This document shows positions 6,876 through 14,763 of a DNA stretch of 26,635 nucleotides, piece by piece. The stretch's first letter is position 1; each line of letters starts with the position of its first letter. Source of the stretch: an uncultured Prevotella sp. GTDB taxonomy: Bacteria; Bacteroidota; Bacteroidia; Bacteroidales; Bacteroidaceae. A program made the position numbers and the translations under genes. Where the stretch lies: the NCBI GenBank assembly GCA_937906495.1, contig CALCVT010000008.1, positions 1 through 26,635 of the forward strand. The letters are read 5' to 3'. Below the pieces are notes generated by a model. It was not told where the DNA came from. It made no database searches and saw nothing but the letters and a program-made list of their open reading frames with translations.

Positions 6876-8084
6876 TTAGTTTTGTGATGATAGGTTCTGA
6901 ATTTGTTTCAAGCATTCGTTAGTACGTAAATGGGTGGGCACCTCTTCAACCTTTTCGAGCACCTCGGGATTGAGCAAATCTTTTTCGGAAAAGATGTATA
7001 TGTAGGGTTTGCGCTGCTGCCTTCGGTTGTTACGTGGGTAAAAGCGGTCGCGACGGTCGTTGTTCAGAGAATTATCTTGCTGAATGGCAACAACTCTTTC
7101 AACTGCTTTACGTTTCTTGGAATATAGTCCAAAGCCTGAAGCAAGAATGGTTATCTTAATTTTATTTCCCAGCGTTTCGTCGAACGAAAGGCCCCACTTG
7201 GTTTGAATGTTTGAGTTAAAGCGGTACATAAACTCGTTGATTTCGTCAATCTCACGAGTGAGCAGTGCCGAATTTTCGTCCATACTGGTGGTTATAGCCA
7301 GAAGTATGCGGTCGGCATTATACACATCGTTATTGTTGAGCAGCGGTGAGTTTAGAGCTTCTTCAATAGCATGCGTCACGCGGTTGTGTCCCTCGCCATA
7401 GCCTGTCGACATGATGGCTACTCCGCCCTTGGTAAGTACGGTGCGCACATCTTCAAAGTCGAGGTTGATGCGACCGTGCATTGAAATGATTTCGGTAATG
7501 GAACTGACGGCCGTTGATAGCGTTTCGTCGGCTCGTTTAAAGGCATCGATAATACTCAGGTTGGGATAGATTTCGCACAGGCGCTGGTTGTTGATTACTA
7601 AGAGTGCGTCAACCTCTTTCGACAGGGTGTCGAGTCCGTCAAGAGCCTTGTCAATCTGTCGTTCGCGTTCAAACAGAAAAGGTATGGTAACTATACCGAT
7701 GGTCAGTATGCCAAGTTTGCGTGCTTCGCGTGCAATAACGGGCGAGGCTCCAGTACCGGTACCTCCCCCCATTCCCGCAGTGACGAACACCATGCCTGTA
7801 CCATCGTTAAGGGCTTCCCTAATTTTTTCTACATTTTCCTCAGCCAATTTATAGCCAACGTGGGGGTCTCCGCCAGCTCCGAGTCCGGGGCCTAATTGCA
7901 GATGGTCGGGAACGGGCGAGTCCTCAAGTGCTTTTTTGTCGGTATTGGTAACGAGGAAGCGTACCTCGGGAATGTTGTCAAGGTACATTTGGCCAACGGC
8001 ATTGCTGCCGCCTCCGCCCACACCGATAACCTTAATAAGGCTTGGAGTGTTGCTGATGGCTAATTCAATTAAATCGTCGGGCAT
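6876..8084 (-). CDS. Second FtsZ paralog (tubulin-like GTPase)
   Basis: This is a complete 402-aa FtsZ-type GTPase, immediately downstream of another ftsZ on the same strand. All core motifs are present: GVGGGGSNAV at 21-30, NTDKKAL at 47-53, GGGTGTG at 107-113, AFKRAD at 181-186, and the T7 loop NLDFED at 207-212 with both Asp residues needed for GTP hydrolysis. It is well over half identical by eye to its neighbour in the core. Differences lie in the PFLFE loop: an expected Gly-x-x-Arg/Lys is Arg-Glu-Arg-Gln (residues 140-143), so the residue matching E. coli Arg142 seems to be Gln. The linker after 323 is Arg/Asn-rich (DRRDRFYPRNNRRQQR), unlike the acidic linker of the neighbour. A VPTHLR tail (382-387) resembles the C-terminal peptide that binds FtsA. 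A second division polymer, or a modulator of the first, is inferred. Confidence 0.9.
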   Translation of the reverse strand: MPDDLIELAISNTPSLIKVIGVGGGGSNAVGQMYLDNIPEVRFLVTNTDKKALEDSPVPDHLQLGPGLGAGGDPHVGYKLAEENVEKIREALNDGTGMVFVTAGMGGGTGTGASPVIAREARKLGILTIGIVTIPFLFERERQIDKALDGLDTLSKEVDALLVINNQRLCEIYPNLSIIDAFKRADETLSTAVSSITEIISMHGRINLDFEDVRTVLTKGGVAIMSTGYGEGHNRVTHAIEEALNSPLLNNNDVYNADRILLAITTSMDENSALLTREIDEINEFMYRFNSNIQTKWGLSFDETLGNKIKITILASGFGLYSKKRKAVERVVAIQQDNSLNNDRRDRFYPRNNRRQQRKPYIYIFSEKDLLNPEVLEKVEEVPTHLRTNECLKQIQNLSSQN

Positions 8085-8255
8085 GTCGTTACCGGTGTTA
8101 GGGATTAAAAGAATATTGAAAGTTCAACCACGAAGAATCTCAGCCGCAAGTGTTTGGCAGATAAACTTTAGCATTGTGCCGGGAGTGTATTGCCAGGTTG
8201 CATGAACGAGTTCTTCGTGGTTAACGGTGATGGTGTTTGTGATTTACGTCCTTGT
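8085..8255 (-). other. Spacer between the two ftsZ genes with long-loop inverted repeat
   Basis: The 171-base spacer is much longer than other gaps in this cluster (12 to 74 bases, apart from the promoter gap before ftsA). AACCACGAAGAA at 8126-8137 is the exact reverse complement of 8211-8222. The loop is 73 nt and has a further TGGCA/TGCCA pair (8154-8158 and 8191-8195). In the direction of transcription the hairpin is followed by GAACTTTCAATATTC, only weakly T-rich, then the second ftsZ. It could attenuate transcription or mark an RNA processing site. I see no good TAnnTTTG promoter box in it. Confidence 0.6.
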
Positions 8256-9581
8256 TTAACTAAAGGATATTACATTTCCGGGTGCCGTATTAGCAGGAGC
8301 TGCCGAGGCACTTTCGGGTTCGATAGCAATGTGGTTGGTTTGCTTTCTTCGGATATCGGAGAGCAGTTCTTTTGAGCGTTTGTATGTGGGGGTGATTTCG
8401 ACCATCGAGATAACCTCTTCGTTGTCGAGGTCGTCAATACCAAACATGTATATTTTGTGGCGTTTACGGAGGTTGCTCTGATTTTCTTCTCCGTAATAAT
8501 TTATACGCCGCTCTTCGTTTTCTTCCTGCTTTTCGGCCTCATGCTGTCGTTTGGCTTCTTCTTCAGCGTCGAGTTTATGTTTAACGCCCGGCACATTCTT
8601 GAGTCCGAAGCCCGTAGCCAGGATGGTGATTTTAACGCTTTTGCCGAGTGAGGGGTCGGTAGAGAGTCCCCATTTGGTTTCGACATCATCGTGAAACTTC
8701 GACATAAACTCGTGTACTTCGTTCATCTCTTCCATCATGAGGGTATCGCCTTCTTTTTCGGCACAGAAAGAAATGGAGAGTAGTACTTTCTTGGAGTTGA
8801 AAATGTCGTTGTTGTTGAGCAGCGGCGAGTGCAGGGCTGCCTTAATGGCTTCGCTTACACGGTTTTCGCCTTCGCCATAACCAGTTGACATAATGGCTAC
8901 GCCACCATCTTTGAGTACGGTGCATACATCACGGAAGTCGAGGTTGATAATGCCGTGCATGGTAATGATTTCAGCAATGGAGCGGGCAGCAACACTCAGC
9001 GTGTTATCGGCCATTTCGAAGGCAGAGAGCACATTGAGGTCGGTGTATATTTCGCGCAGCCGTTCGTTGTTGATAACGAGCAAGGCATCTACGTGTTTTG
9101 AAATCTCCTCAACACCATCGATAGCCTGATCGATTTTTTTGCGGCCCTCGAACAGGAAGGGAATGGTAACGATACCTACTGTAAGTATACCCATTGACTT
9201 GGCTTCGCGGGCAATGACGGGTGCGGCACCTGTTCCGGTACCACCACCCATACCTGCAGTAATGAATACCATGCGGGTGCCATCGTTGAGCATGTCGTGA
9301 ATTTGCTGTAAACTTTCTTCGGCTGCTTCGCGGGCACGTCCCGGACGGTTGCCAGCACCCAAGCCCTCCTTGCCTAATTGCAGGCGTACAGGTACAGGAG
9401 AATCGGAGAGGGCCTTTGAGTCGGTGTTGCACACTACGAAATTCACATCGTGAATGCCCTCGCGGTACATGTGGTTAACAGCGTTTCCACCGCCACCGCC
9501 CACGCCGATAACTTTGATGATGGAGGGGGTAGTGGTAGGAATGCCCATATCTATGAGAAGGTCGTTGTTTTCTTCTGACAT
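8256..9581 (-). CDS. ftsZ: Cell division protein FtsZ (first copy)
   Basis: This is the tubulin-like GTPase that assembles the Z-ring at midcell. The 441-aa product has GVGGGGGN at 26-33, CNTDSKAL at 51-58, GGGTGTG at 112-118, PFLFEGRKK at 141-149, AFEMAD at 187-192 and the T7 loop NLDFRD at 213-218, so it should bind and hydrolyse GTP. The linker from about 335 to 360 is Glu/Lys-rich and mostly acidic. A late VEITPTYKR segment (394-402) probably serves as the FtsA-binding peptide, followed by an Ala/Pro-rich end. It begins 28 bases after ftsA, the usual partner gene, which supports calling it the principal copy. One deviation is NRPGRARE after GLGAG, where most FtsZ proteins have a GNPEVG-type sequence. 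Confidence 0.95.
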   Translation of the reverse strand: MSEENNDLLIDMGIPTTTPSIIKVIGVGGGGGNAVNHMYREGIHDVNFVVCNTDSKALSDSPVPVRLQLGKEGLGAGNRPGRAREAAEESLQQIHDMLNDGTRMVFITAGMGGGTGTGAAPVIAREAKSMGILTVGIVTIPFLFEGRKKIDQAIDGVEEISKHVDALLVINNERLREIYTDLNVLSAFEMADNTLSVAARSIAEIITMHGIINLDFRDVCTVLKDGGVAIMSTGYGEGENRVSEAIKAALHSPLLNNNDIFNSKKVLLSISFCAEKEGDTLMMEEMNEVHEFMSKFHDDVETKWGLSTDPSLGKSVKITILATGFGLKNVPGVKHKLDAEEEAKRQHEAEKQEENEERRINYYGEENQSNLRKRHKIYMFGIDDLDNEEVISMVEITPTYKRSKELLSDIRRKQTNHIAIEPESASAAPANTAPGNVISFS

Positions 9582-9609
9582 TGGTGATAGAATTTAGAAG
9601 TGTACGAAT

Positions 9610-11040
9610 TTAGTTGTCCTTTTCGGAAACGAGGTTCGACAGCCAGCTGACGAATTTGTTGAAAACGTTCTTCACCTTGGGGTCTTTCTTCGACTTTTCC
9701 TCGTTATCGTTTTTGGCCGTATTTTGTTGGCTATCGTTTGTAACGGTTGCAACAGTTTGTTGTTCGCCAGAAGTAACTGCAGAGGGGGGTGCTGTGGTAG
9801 TTTCAGTTTCGGCAGTTGTTGTATCCTGAGTAGGCTCCTTTACTTCCTCCTGCTGAATCTCTTCTTCTTCGGGCTGAGTAATGGCACCACCATTGCAATT
9901 AATTTCGCCTTTGTCTACTAAGGCAAGTGCAGCGTTACACTGTCCGTCGGCGTTAAAGTTGTCGTAATCGGTAGAGCGGATAGGAATGCGTATGTTGTGA
10001 ACAAAGCGTATTTTGTCGAAATTGGTGTCGCGTGTAAAAGCTTTGTCGATGTCCTTCATGTGCGAAGCTCCTCCGGTAATGATAAGGCCGCCAATGAGTT
10101 GCGATTTATCGTAGGAGGAGAGCGTAATCTGGTTTTGAATGTTGAGTATAATTTCTTCTACTCGTGCTTCAACCAGTCCGCTAAACTCGTCGTATTTAAT
10201 TTGTCGGCCATCTCGGAGTTGAATGGTTTTGGAACCATTCTCTTCAGTATTGGCAATGGCAGAACCATATTTAAGTTTCAGTTCTTCAGCCTCGTCGTCT
10301 TCAATTTGGAGTGACATAATGTCTCGGTTAACATTTGCTCCTCCGAGAGGTATGACGGCCAGGTGTCTGAGCAGGTTGTTTTTATAAACGGCAACCGAAG
10401 TTGTTTCGGCACCCATATCAACAAAAACGCAACCCGAACGCTTTTCGGGTTCTGTCAGCATGTTGTCAGCCAATGCTTGTACGGTGATGGGCAGGTCGGC
10501 AATTTGTATGGAGGCATTGCGGAAGCAGTTGCGTATTTCCTCGCGTATGCTTGAACTTGCTACAATATTAAGGTAGTGTCCTTCGATACTTTCTGCCAAA
10601 ATACCTACCGGGTCGGTTTGGAGTTGTGTGCCAAGTCGGTATTCTTGTGGTACAGATTCTAAAATTTCGCGGTCACCGTTAGTGGTAGTTCGGTTTTCGT
10701 CGCACATACTGTCGACCATTTCTTGCGTCACTTCAATTTTGGCATTGAAGTGGCGTACAACGGTATTTGCTACAGTGTGCATGCCCATACCGCCAATGCC
10801 CACATATACTCGGCTGATGGTGCTTTGCAACTTCTGCTCTAGTTTCTCCTTGATGTTGAGAAGGCTTTGCGTCATCTTATTGACGTTATTGATTCGGCCT
10901 TTTCGGATAAAGGTCGTAGAGGGCTCTTGAGCGAAGGCAAGGATTTGAATGACTCCATCGGGCTGCTTGCGACCGGCAATGCCGGTTACTTTCGAGGAGC
11001 CAAGTTCGATAGCTACAATGAATTTGTCTTCTGTTGCCAT
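9610..11040 (-). CDS. ftsA: Cell division protein FtsA
   Basis: This actin-like ATPase tethers FtsZ to the membrane and recruits later division proteins. I take the ATG at 11040 (MATEDKFIVAIELGSSKVTG), giving 476 aa, because the first ATP-binding strand begins there. A longer frame to 11139 adds 33 residues with no family match and would span the promoter box at 11061-11068. Visible are the phosphate-1 motif (IELGSSKVTGI), the phosphate-2 strand FVDMGAETTSVAVY and the IITGGASHMKDID adenosine motif. After the actin fold comes a Glu/Thr/Pro-rich linker of about 70 residues. It ends in NVFNKFVSWLSNLVSEKDN, a good amphipathic membrane-targeting helix. ftsZ follows after 28 bases. The gap to ftsQ is 221 bases and holds a promoter. 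Confidence 0.94.
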   Translation of the reverse strand: MATEDKFIVAIELGSSKVTGIAGRKQPDGVIQILAFAQEPSTTFIRKGRINNVNKMTQSLLNIKEKLEQKLQSTISRVYVGIGGMGMHTVANTVVRHFNAKIEVTQEMVDSMCDENRTTTNGDREILESVPQEYRLGTQLQTDPVGILAESIEGHYLNIVASSSIREEIRNCFRNASIQIADLPITVQALADNMLTEPEKRSGCVFVDMGAETTSVAVYKNNLLRHLAVIPLGGANVNRDIMSLQIEDDEAEELKLKYGSAIANTEENGSKTIQLRDGRQIKYDEFSGLVEARVEEIILNIQNQITLSSYDKSQLIGGLIITGGASHMKDIDKAFTRDTNFDKIRFVHNIRIPIRSTDYDNFNADGQCNAALALVDKGEINCNGGAITQPEEEEIQQEEVKEPTQDTTTAETETTTAPPSAVTSGEQQTVATVTNDSQQNTAKNDNEEKSKKDPKVKNVFNKFVSWLSNLVSEKDN

Positions 11041-11060
11041 TATCTTGTTTTTTGAAATTT

Positions 11061-11092
11061 CAAATATAAATGGTCGGTTACTTATGGGCAAG
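11061..11092 (-). promoter_or_regulatory. Putative promoter of ftsA-ftsZ-ftsZ2-yqeY
   Basis: On the - strand, TATATTTG (11068 to 11061) matches TAnnTTTG exactly. Twenty bases upstream lies CTTG (11092 to 11089), close to the -33 TTTG at ideal spacing. Transcription would begin about 15 bases before the ftsA ATG at 11040. This is the best two-part Bacteroidetes promoter in the window. Confidence 0.65.
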
Positions 11093-11261
11093 TTGCATCC
11101 AAGCATTGGCTTTATGACGTATGGCAAAAAGCATGGCATAAAGTTTTAGTTGGTAGCATTGCTTGTATCAGCCTGTTTTTATGCCGTTAGAAGGCATTGA
11201 TGTAACGCTGTATGGTTTACCATTAGGTAGTTGTAACCGTTAATCGTACTGGATGGTGTTA

Positions 11262-11996
11262 TTAGTGATTGGCCTTTTTACCTACAACCTGTGAGGGGTG
11301 TTCTACCGAAATTTCTTCGTATTTGTTCCACCCCACTTTAGGAAGGACATCCTGGTAGAAGGCATAAAGATTTTTGAACTTCTGAGCACAATCGGCTGTA
11401 GTACCGAAACTGATGATGTGGTTGCCAACTCTTGGTACTAACTCAATGTGTAGGTTGGGTAGTACGTTGATTTGCTCAATTTGTTTGTCCCAGAACTCAT
11501 TGTCGCGGATAAAAATGCCTAATTTGGCCAGTTCTTTTTTGGCGTATGGCTTAGTGATGTTTCCGGTAGCTACCACGAGGTCTGCCACGTAACCATGGTG
11601 GTTCATGGGGTTGCCTTTGATGTCAATGTAGTAGTCCTCGCCATTTTGTGCCATGATACGCATGAGCGGAAGCCTTTGTTGAAGCATAATATTGACGGCG
11701 CCGTTTGGCGATTTGTAGCAGGAAACCGAGTCGATAAACTGGTTTTTTGCTAGTGCGGTCTCAATGCTGAGGCTGTTGATCTGGTCCATTTTTTTGCCGA
11801 TGGGATATTGACCGGATTTGTGGAGAATTTTGATAACTTCGTCGGGTGTGATGAATCCAGCATGGGTACTGTCTGAAATCGAGATGTTCAAATCCTTGCA
11901 AATCGAGTTGTTTCCCTTTTGGCTGAAGTTGGTAAAGGCAAAAATCAGGTAGACCAGCAGTCCAAAGAGCAGGAGTAGTTTAATAAAAGTCTTCAT
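11262..11996 (-). CDS. ftsQ: Cell division protein FtsQ
   Basis: This bitopic inner-membrane protein links FtsA/FtsZ to the septal peptidoglycan synthases. The 244-aa product has a short cytoplasmic start (MKTFIK), one membrane segment (about residues 6-23, LLLLFGLLVYLIFAFTNF) and a periplasmic part. That part has a POTRA-like region (ISISDSTHAGFITPDEVIKIL) and the FtsQ-type strands around QRLPLMRIMAQNGEDYYID. Sequence conservation in FtsQ is low, so position between murC and ftsA is important support. The protein is on the short side but complete. The stop lies 221 bases before ftsA. Confidence 0.88.
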   Translation of the reverse strand: MKTFIKLLLLFGLLVYLIFAFTNFSQKGNNSICKDLNISISDSTHAGFITPDEVIKILHKSGQYPIGKKMDQINSLSIETALAKNQFIDSVSCYKSPNGAVNIMLQQRLPLMRIMAQNGEDYYIDIKGNPMNHHGYVADLVVATGNITKPYAKKELAKLGIFIRDNEFWDKQIEQINVLPNLHIELVPRVGNHIISFGTTADCAQKFKNLYAFYQDVLPKVGWNKYEEISVEHPSQVVGKKANH

Positions 11997-12070
11997 TGCT
12001 GTATATTGGTATAGAACTGTACGATGTTAGCAGAACTTTAGTCGGGATATCAGACAATGTGAGGCATTTA

Positions 12071-13432
12071 TTATTTATTCTCAATAATTTCTTTGAGCTG
12101 AGGCATGTAGTTTACAACATCTCCTGCTCCAAGAACAATGAGAACGTCAAAGTCGTTTTCTTTAGCTAAGGACGGAATATCGTCTTTTTTGATGAGACGC
12201 TTTTGTATGCCGGGTTTAAGGTTGCTGTAGATGAGCTCGCTGGTTACTCCGGGTATGGGTTCTTCGCGTGCAGGATAAATTTCTGTCAGTATGACCTCGT
12301 CGAGCAAAGACAAGCTGTCGGCAAATTCCTTGTAAAAGTCGCGTGTACGTGTATATAGGTGGGGCTGGAAAATACCGGTTATTTTCTTTCCGTTAAATAC
12401 TTCGCGTATAGAAAGGATGCTTTGGCGAATTTCGGCAGGGTGGTGTGCATAGTCAGACAGTAGCACATGCTGGTTGTCTTTGAGGGCAAAGTCGAATCGG
12501 CGGTCTACCCCGGCAAAACTGGCCATTGCCTGGCGAATTTCGTTAGCTGTTGCACCGGCTATTTGTGCCAGAGCCATGGCTGCTATTCCGTTGTCGATAT
12601 TGATGCTGACGGGAACTCCGAGTTCTACATTTGCAATGTTCTCGAAGGGCGATACGAAGTCGAATACAATGCGTCCGTTACCAATGCGAATATTTTCGGC
12701 ATGGAAGTCGCCTTGGGTGCGTGAGTAATCGTAGCGTCTCACTCCCGGTTGCAAGGCCTCTTGCATTTTAAGTCCTTGGTGTATGATGAGAGCACCGCCT
12801 GGCTGGATAAGTGAGGTGTAGTGCTTAAAACTTTCAAGGTAGGCTTCTTCTGTTCCGTAAATGTCCAGGTGGTCGGCATCTGTAGCTGTAATGACTGTAG
12901 CAAATGGGCGGAGATGATGAAAAGAGCGGTCAAATTCATCAGCTTCAATTACTACGTACGGACTTTTGTCGGAGAGTAGGTAGTTTGTACCGTAGTTTTT
13001 GGTAATGCCCCCAAGAAAAGCATTGCAACCTACATGGCTTTCATGTAGCAGGTGTGCTGCCATGGATGTTGTAGTTGTCTTGCCGTGTGTTCCAGCTACG
13101 CAAAGCCCTTTTTTTGAGCGGGTAATCATGCCGAGAACTTCGGCACGTTTTTGTATGTTGAAGCCGTTTTGGCGGAAATAACTGAGTTCTTGGTGGGTTT
13201 GCGGTATGGCTGGCGTATAAACTACCAGGGTTTCGTTTTTATCCCGGCAGGCCTCGGGTATAAGGTCCGGGTTGTCTTCGTAGTGAATGTCGGCTCCTTC
13301 GGCGCGGAGTTCTTCGGTGAGTGTGCAGGGGGTGCGGTCGTAACCGGCTACTACGTGTCCTTCTGCCAGAAAATAGCGTTCAAGTGCGCTCATACCGATG
13401 CCGCCGGCACCAACAAAGTATATTGCTTTCAT
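12071..13432 (-). CDS. murC: UDP-N-acetylmuramate--L-alanine ligase
   Basis: MurC adds L-Ala to UDP-MurNAc using ATP, the first peptide step of cytoplasmic peptidoglycan precursor synthesis. The 453-aa product begins with the UDP-binding Rossmann motif FVGAGGIGMSAL (6-17). It carries the Mur ligase ATP loop GTHGKTTTT at 114-122, then EADEFDRSF, TNxD-type ATDADHLDIYG, DYAHHPAEI and FQPHLYTRT motifs. All three Mur ligase domains are present and length is normal. It starts 12 bases after murG and is followed by ftsQ after 74 bases, the usual dcw order. Confidence 0.96.
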   Translation of the reverse strand: MKAIYFVGAGGIGMSALERYFLAEGHVVAGYDRTPCTLTEELRAEGADIHYEDNPDLIPEACRDKNETLVVYTPAIPQTHQELSYFRQNGFNIQKRAEVLGMITRSKKGLCVAGTHGKTTTTSMAAHLLHESHVGCNAFLGGITKNYGTNYLLSDKSPYVVIEADEFDRSFHHLRPFATVITATDADHLDIYGTEEAYLESFKHYTSLIQPGGALIIHQGLKMQEALQPGVRRYDYSRTQGDFHAENIRIGNGRIVFDFVSPFENIANVELGVPVSINIDNGIAAMALAQIAGATANEIRQAMASFAGVDRRFDFALKDNQHVLLSDYAHHPAEIRQSILSIREVFNGKKITGIFQPHLYTRTRDFYKEFADSLSLLDEVILTEIYPAREEPIPGVTSELIYSNLKPGIQKRLIKKDDIPSLAKENDFDVLIVLGAGDVVNYMPQLKEIIENK

Positions 13433-13444
13433 TTGCTTTCGTCT

Positions 13445-14560
13445 TTATTTTCGTTCAGCGAGTTTGATTACTTCGTCGGCAATGTCAGAAGCGGCATTGG
13501 GGCGGGCAAGTTCCAAAATATTTCGGCTGAGGTTTTCAAGTTTTTCCAAGTCGGTAACCGTGTTAATTGCTAGTGGCAGCAGTGCACGCCGGGCATCATT
13601 ATCGGTAACGTAGAGTGCTGCATTCTTTTGTACCAGGGCCAGCGCATTCTTGGTTTGATGGTCTTCGGCAACGTTGGGCGAAGGTACTAATATTACAGGT
13701 TTTCCCAACAGACAGAATTCCGATATGCTGCCAGCACCGGCTCTTGAAATAACCAGGTCGGCAGCGGTATAAGCGCTCTTCATGTCGCTGACAAAGTCTG
13801 TGACAATCAAGTTCTCGGGGCAGCCCCGGCGTGTCAGTTCGGCTTTGATGGTGTCGCTGTAGTATTTACCGGTTTGCCAAATAAACTGTATGTTGTTTTG
13901 TTGCTTTACTAAAGGCAGGTTTCCCAGAATGCTTTCGTTAATGGTGAGTGCTCCAAGCGAGCCGCCGACAATAAGGATGGTTCTTTTACCGGGAATAAGG
14001 CCGAAGTTGCGTATAGCCTCTTCTTTGCTGAGGCCTTCAGCCAGCAGGTTTTGTCGGATGGGGTTTCCGGTAAGCAATATTTTTTCGGCAGGGAAAAAGC
14101 GCTCCATTCCGTCGTAGGCGACACAAATTTTGCATGCTTTCTTGGCTAGCAGTTTGTTGGTTACACCGGCGTACGAATTCTGTTCTTGAATGAGTGTCGG
14201 TATACCCAACTGTTCTGCCACTTGCAGGGTAGGACCGCTGGCATAGCCTCCAACGCCTACAGCAACTTGTGGGTTAAATTCCCGGATAATATTACGGGCC
14301 AGTGCTCGACTTTTCATGATTTTGAAGAGCACAGGTATATTCTTTAACAGGTTTTTGCGGTCAAAACCGGCTATGGGCAACCCTTTGATGGGGTAGCCTG
14401 CCGCGGGTACACGTTGCATCTCCATACGTCCTTCTGCACCTACAAAAAGGATTTGTGCGTTGGGGCGTTTGGCACGTATTTCATTGGCGATGGAAACGGC
14501 AGGAAAGATGTGTCCTCCTGTACCTCCACCACTGATGATGACTCTCAATTCGTCGTTCAT
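13445..14560 (-). CDS. murG: UDP-GlcNAc--undecaprenyl-PP-MurNAc-pentapeptide GlcNAc transferase
   Basis: MurG is a peripheral membrane glycosyltransferase that converts lipid I to lipid II. The 371-aa product has the N-terminal GGGTGGHIFPA motif (11-21), a second Gly-rich loop (GVGGYASGPTLQ), the QEQNSYAGVTNK segment, GGSLGALTIN, and the donor-site motif ISRAGAGSISE. It has a normal GT-B length. The ATG at 14560 immediately precedes the first beta strand. It is the first gene of the division cluster here: the next gene upstream on this strand is unrelated and separated by a terminator and a promoter. The usual upstream neighbour ftsW is absent. Confidence 0.96.
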   Translation of the reverse strand: MNDELRVIISGGGTGGHIFPAVSIANEIRAKRPNAQILFVGAEGRMEMQRVPAAGYPIKGLPIAGFDRKNLLKNIPVLFKIMKSRALARNIIREFNPQVAVGVGGYASGPTLQVAEQLGIPTLIQEQNSYAGVTNKLLAKKACKICVAYDGMERFFPAEKILLTGNPIRQNLLAEGLSKEEAIRNFGLIPGKRTILIVGGSLGALTINESILGNLPLVKQQNNIQFIWQTGKYYSDTIKAELTRRGCPENLIVTDFVSDMKSAYTAADLVISRAGAGSISEFCLLGKPVILVPSPNVAEDHQTKNALALVQKNAALYVTDNDARRALLPLAINTVTDLEKLENLSRNILELARPNAASDIADEVIKLAERK

Positions 14561-14585
14561 AAGTCATTACTATATAGTACAAGCG

Positions 14586-14593
14586 CAAAATTA
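14586..14593 (-). promoter_or_regulatory. Putative -7 box for murG
   Basis: On the - strand TAATTTTG (14593 to 14586) matches TAnnTTTG exactly, 25 bases before the murG ATG. No clear -33 TTTG is visible. Placed between the upstream operon's terminator and murG, it probably starts the murG-murC-ftsQ transcript. Confidence 0.5.
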
Positions 14594-14671
14594 GCAATTA
14601 TTTTTCGTAGAAGGCTATGTTTGTCAGCGTATTTTTAGAAGTTAGGCAGTACTTTTGTAGAGTTGCAAACT

Positions 14672-14739
14672 AAAAGTTCTGCACCCATCGGGCCTCAAGC
14701 GTTAAAAACTGTGTTTGCTTGTTGCCGTGATGGGTGCAG
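14672..14739 (-). terminator. Terminator of the hlyIII-ridA-LOG operon
   Basis: CTGCACCCATC at 14679-14689 is the exact reverse complement of 14729-14739, giving an 11-bp stem with a 39-nt loop. On the - strand it is followed by AACTTTTAGTTTG. It lies 25 bases after the LOG-gene stop. On the + strand the same hairpin is followed by AATGATTTTATGCCTTTTT, so it may act in both directions. Confidence 0.65.
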
Positions 14740-14763
14740 CAATGATTTTATGCCTTTTTGTTT

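Noticed and set aside
6876..9581. Tandem ftsZ as an assembly duplication or a single frameshifted gene
   Set aside because: The two frames differ throughout, at many protein positions and in both termini, and each is complete from start to stop.
11041..11139. N-terminal extension of FtsA to an ATG at 11139
   Set aside because: The extra 33 residues do not resemble FtsA, and the extension would cross a two-part promoter. The family start MATEDKF lies at 11040.
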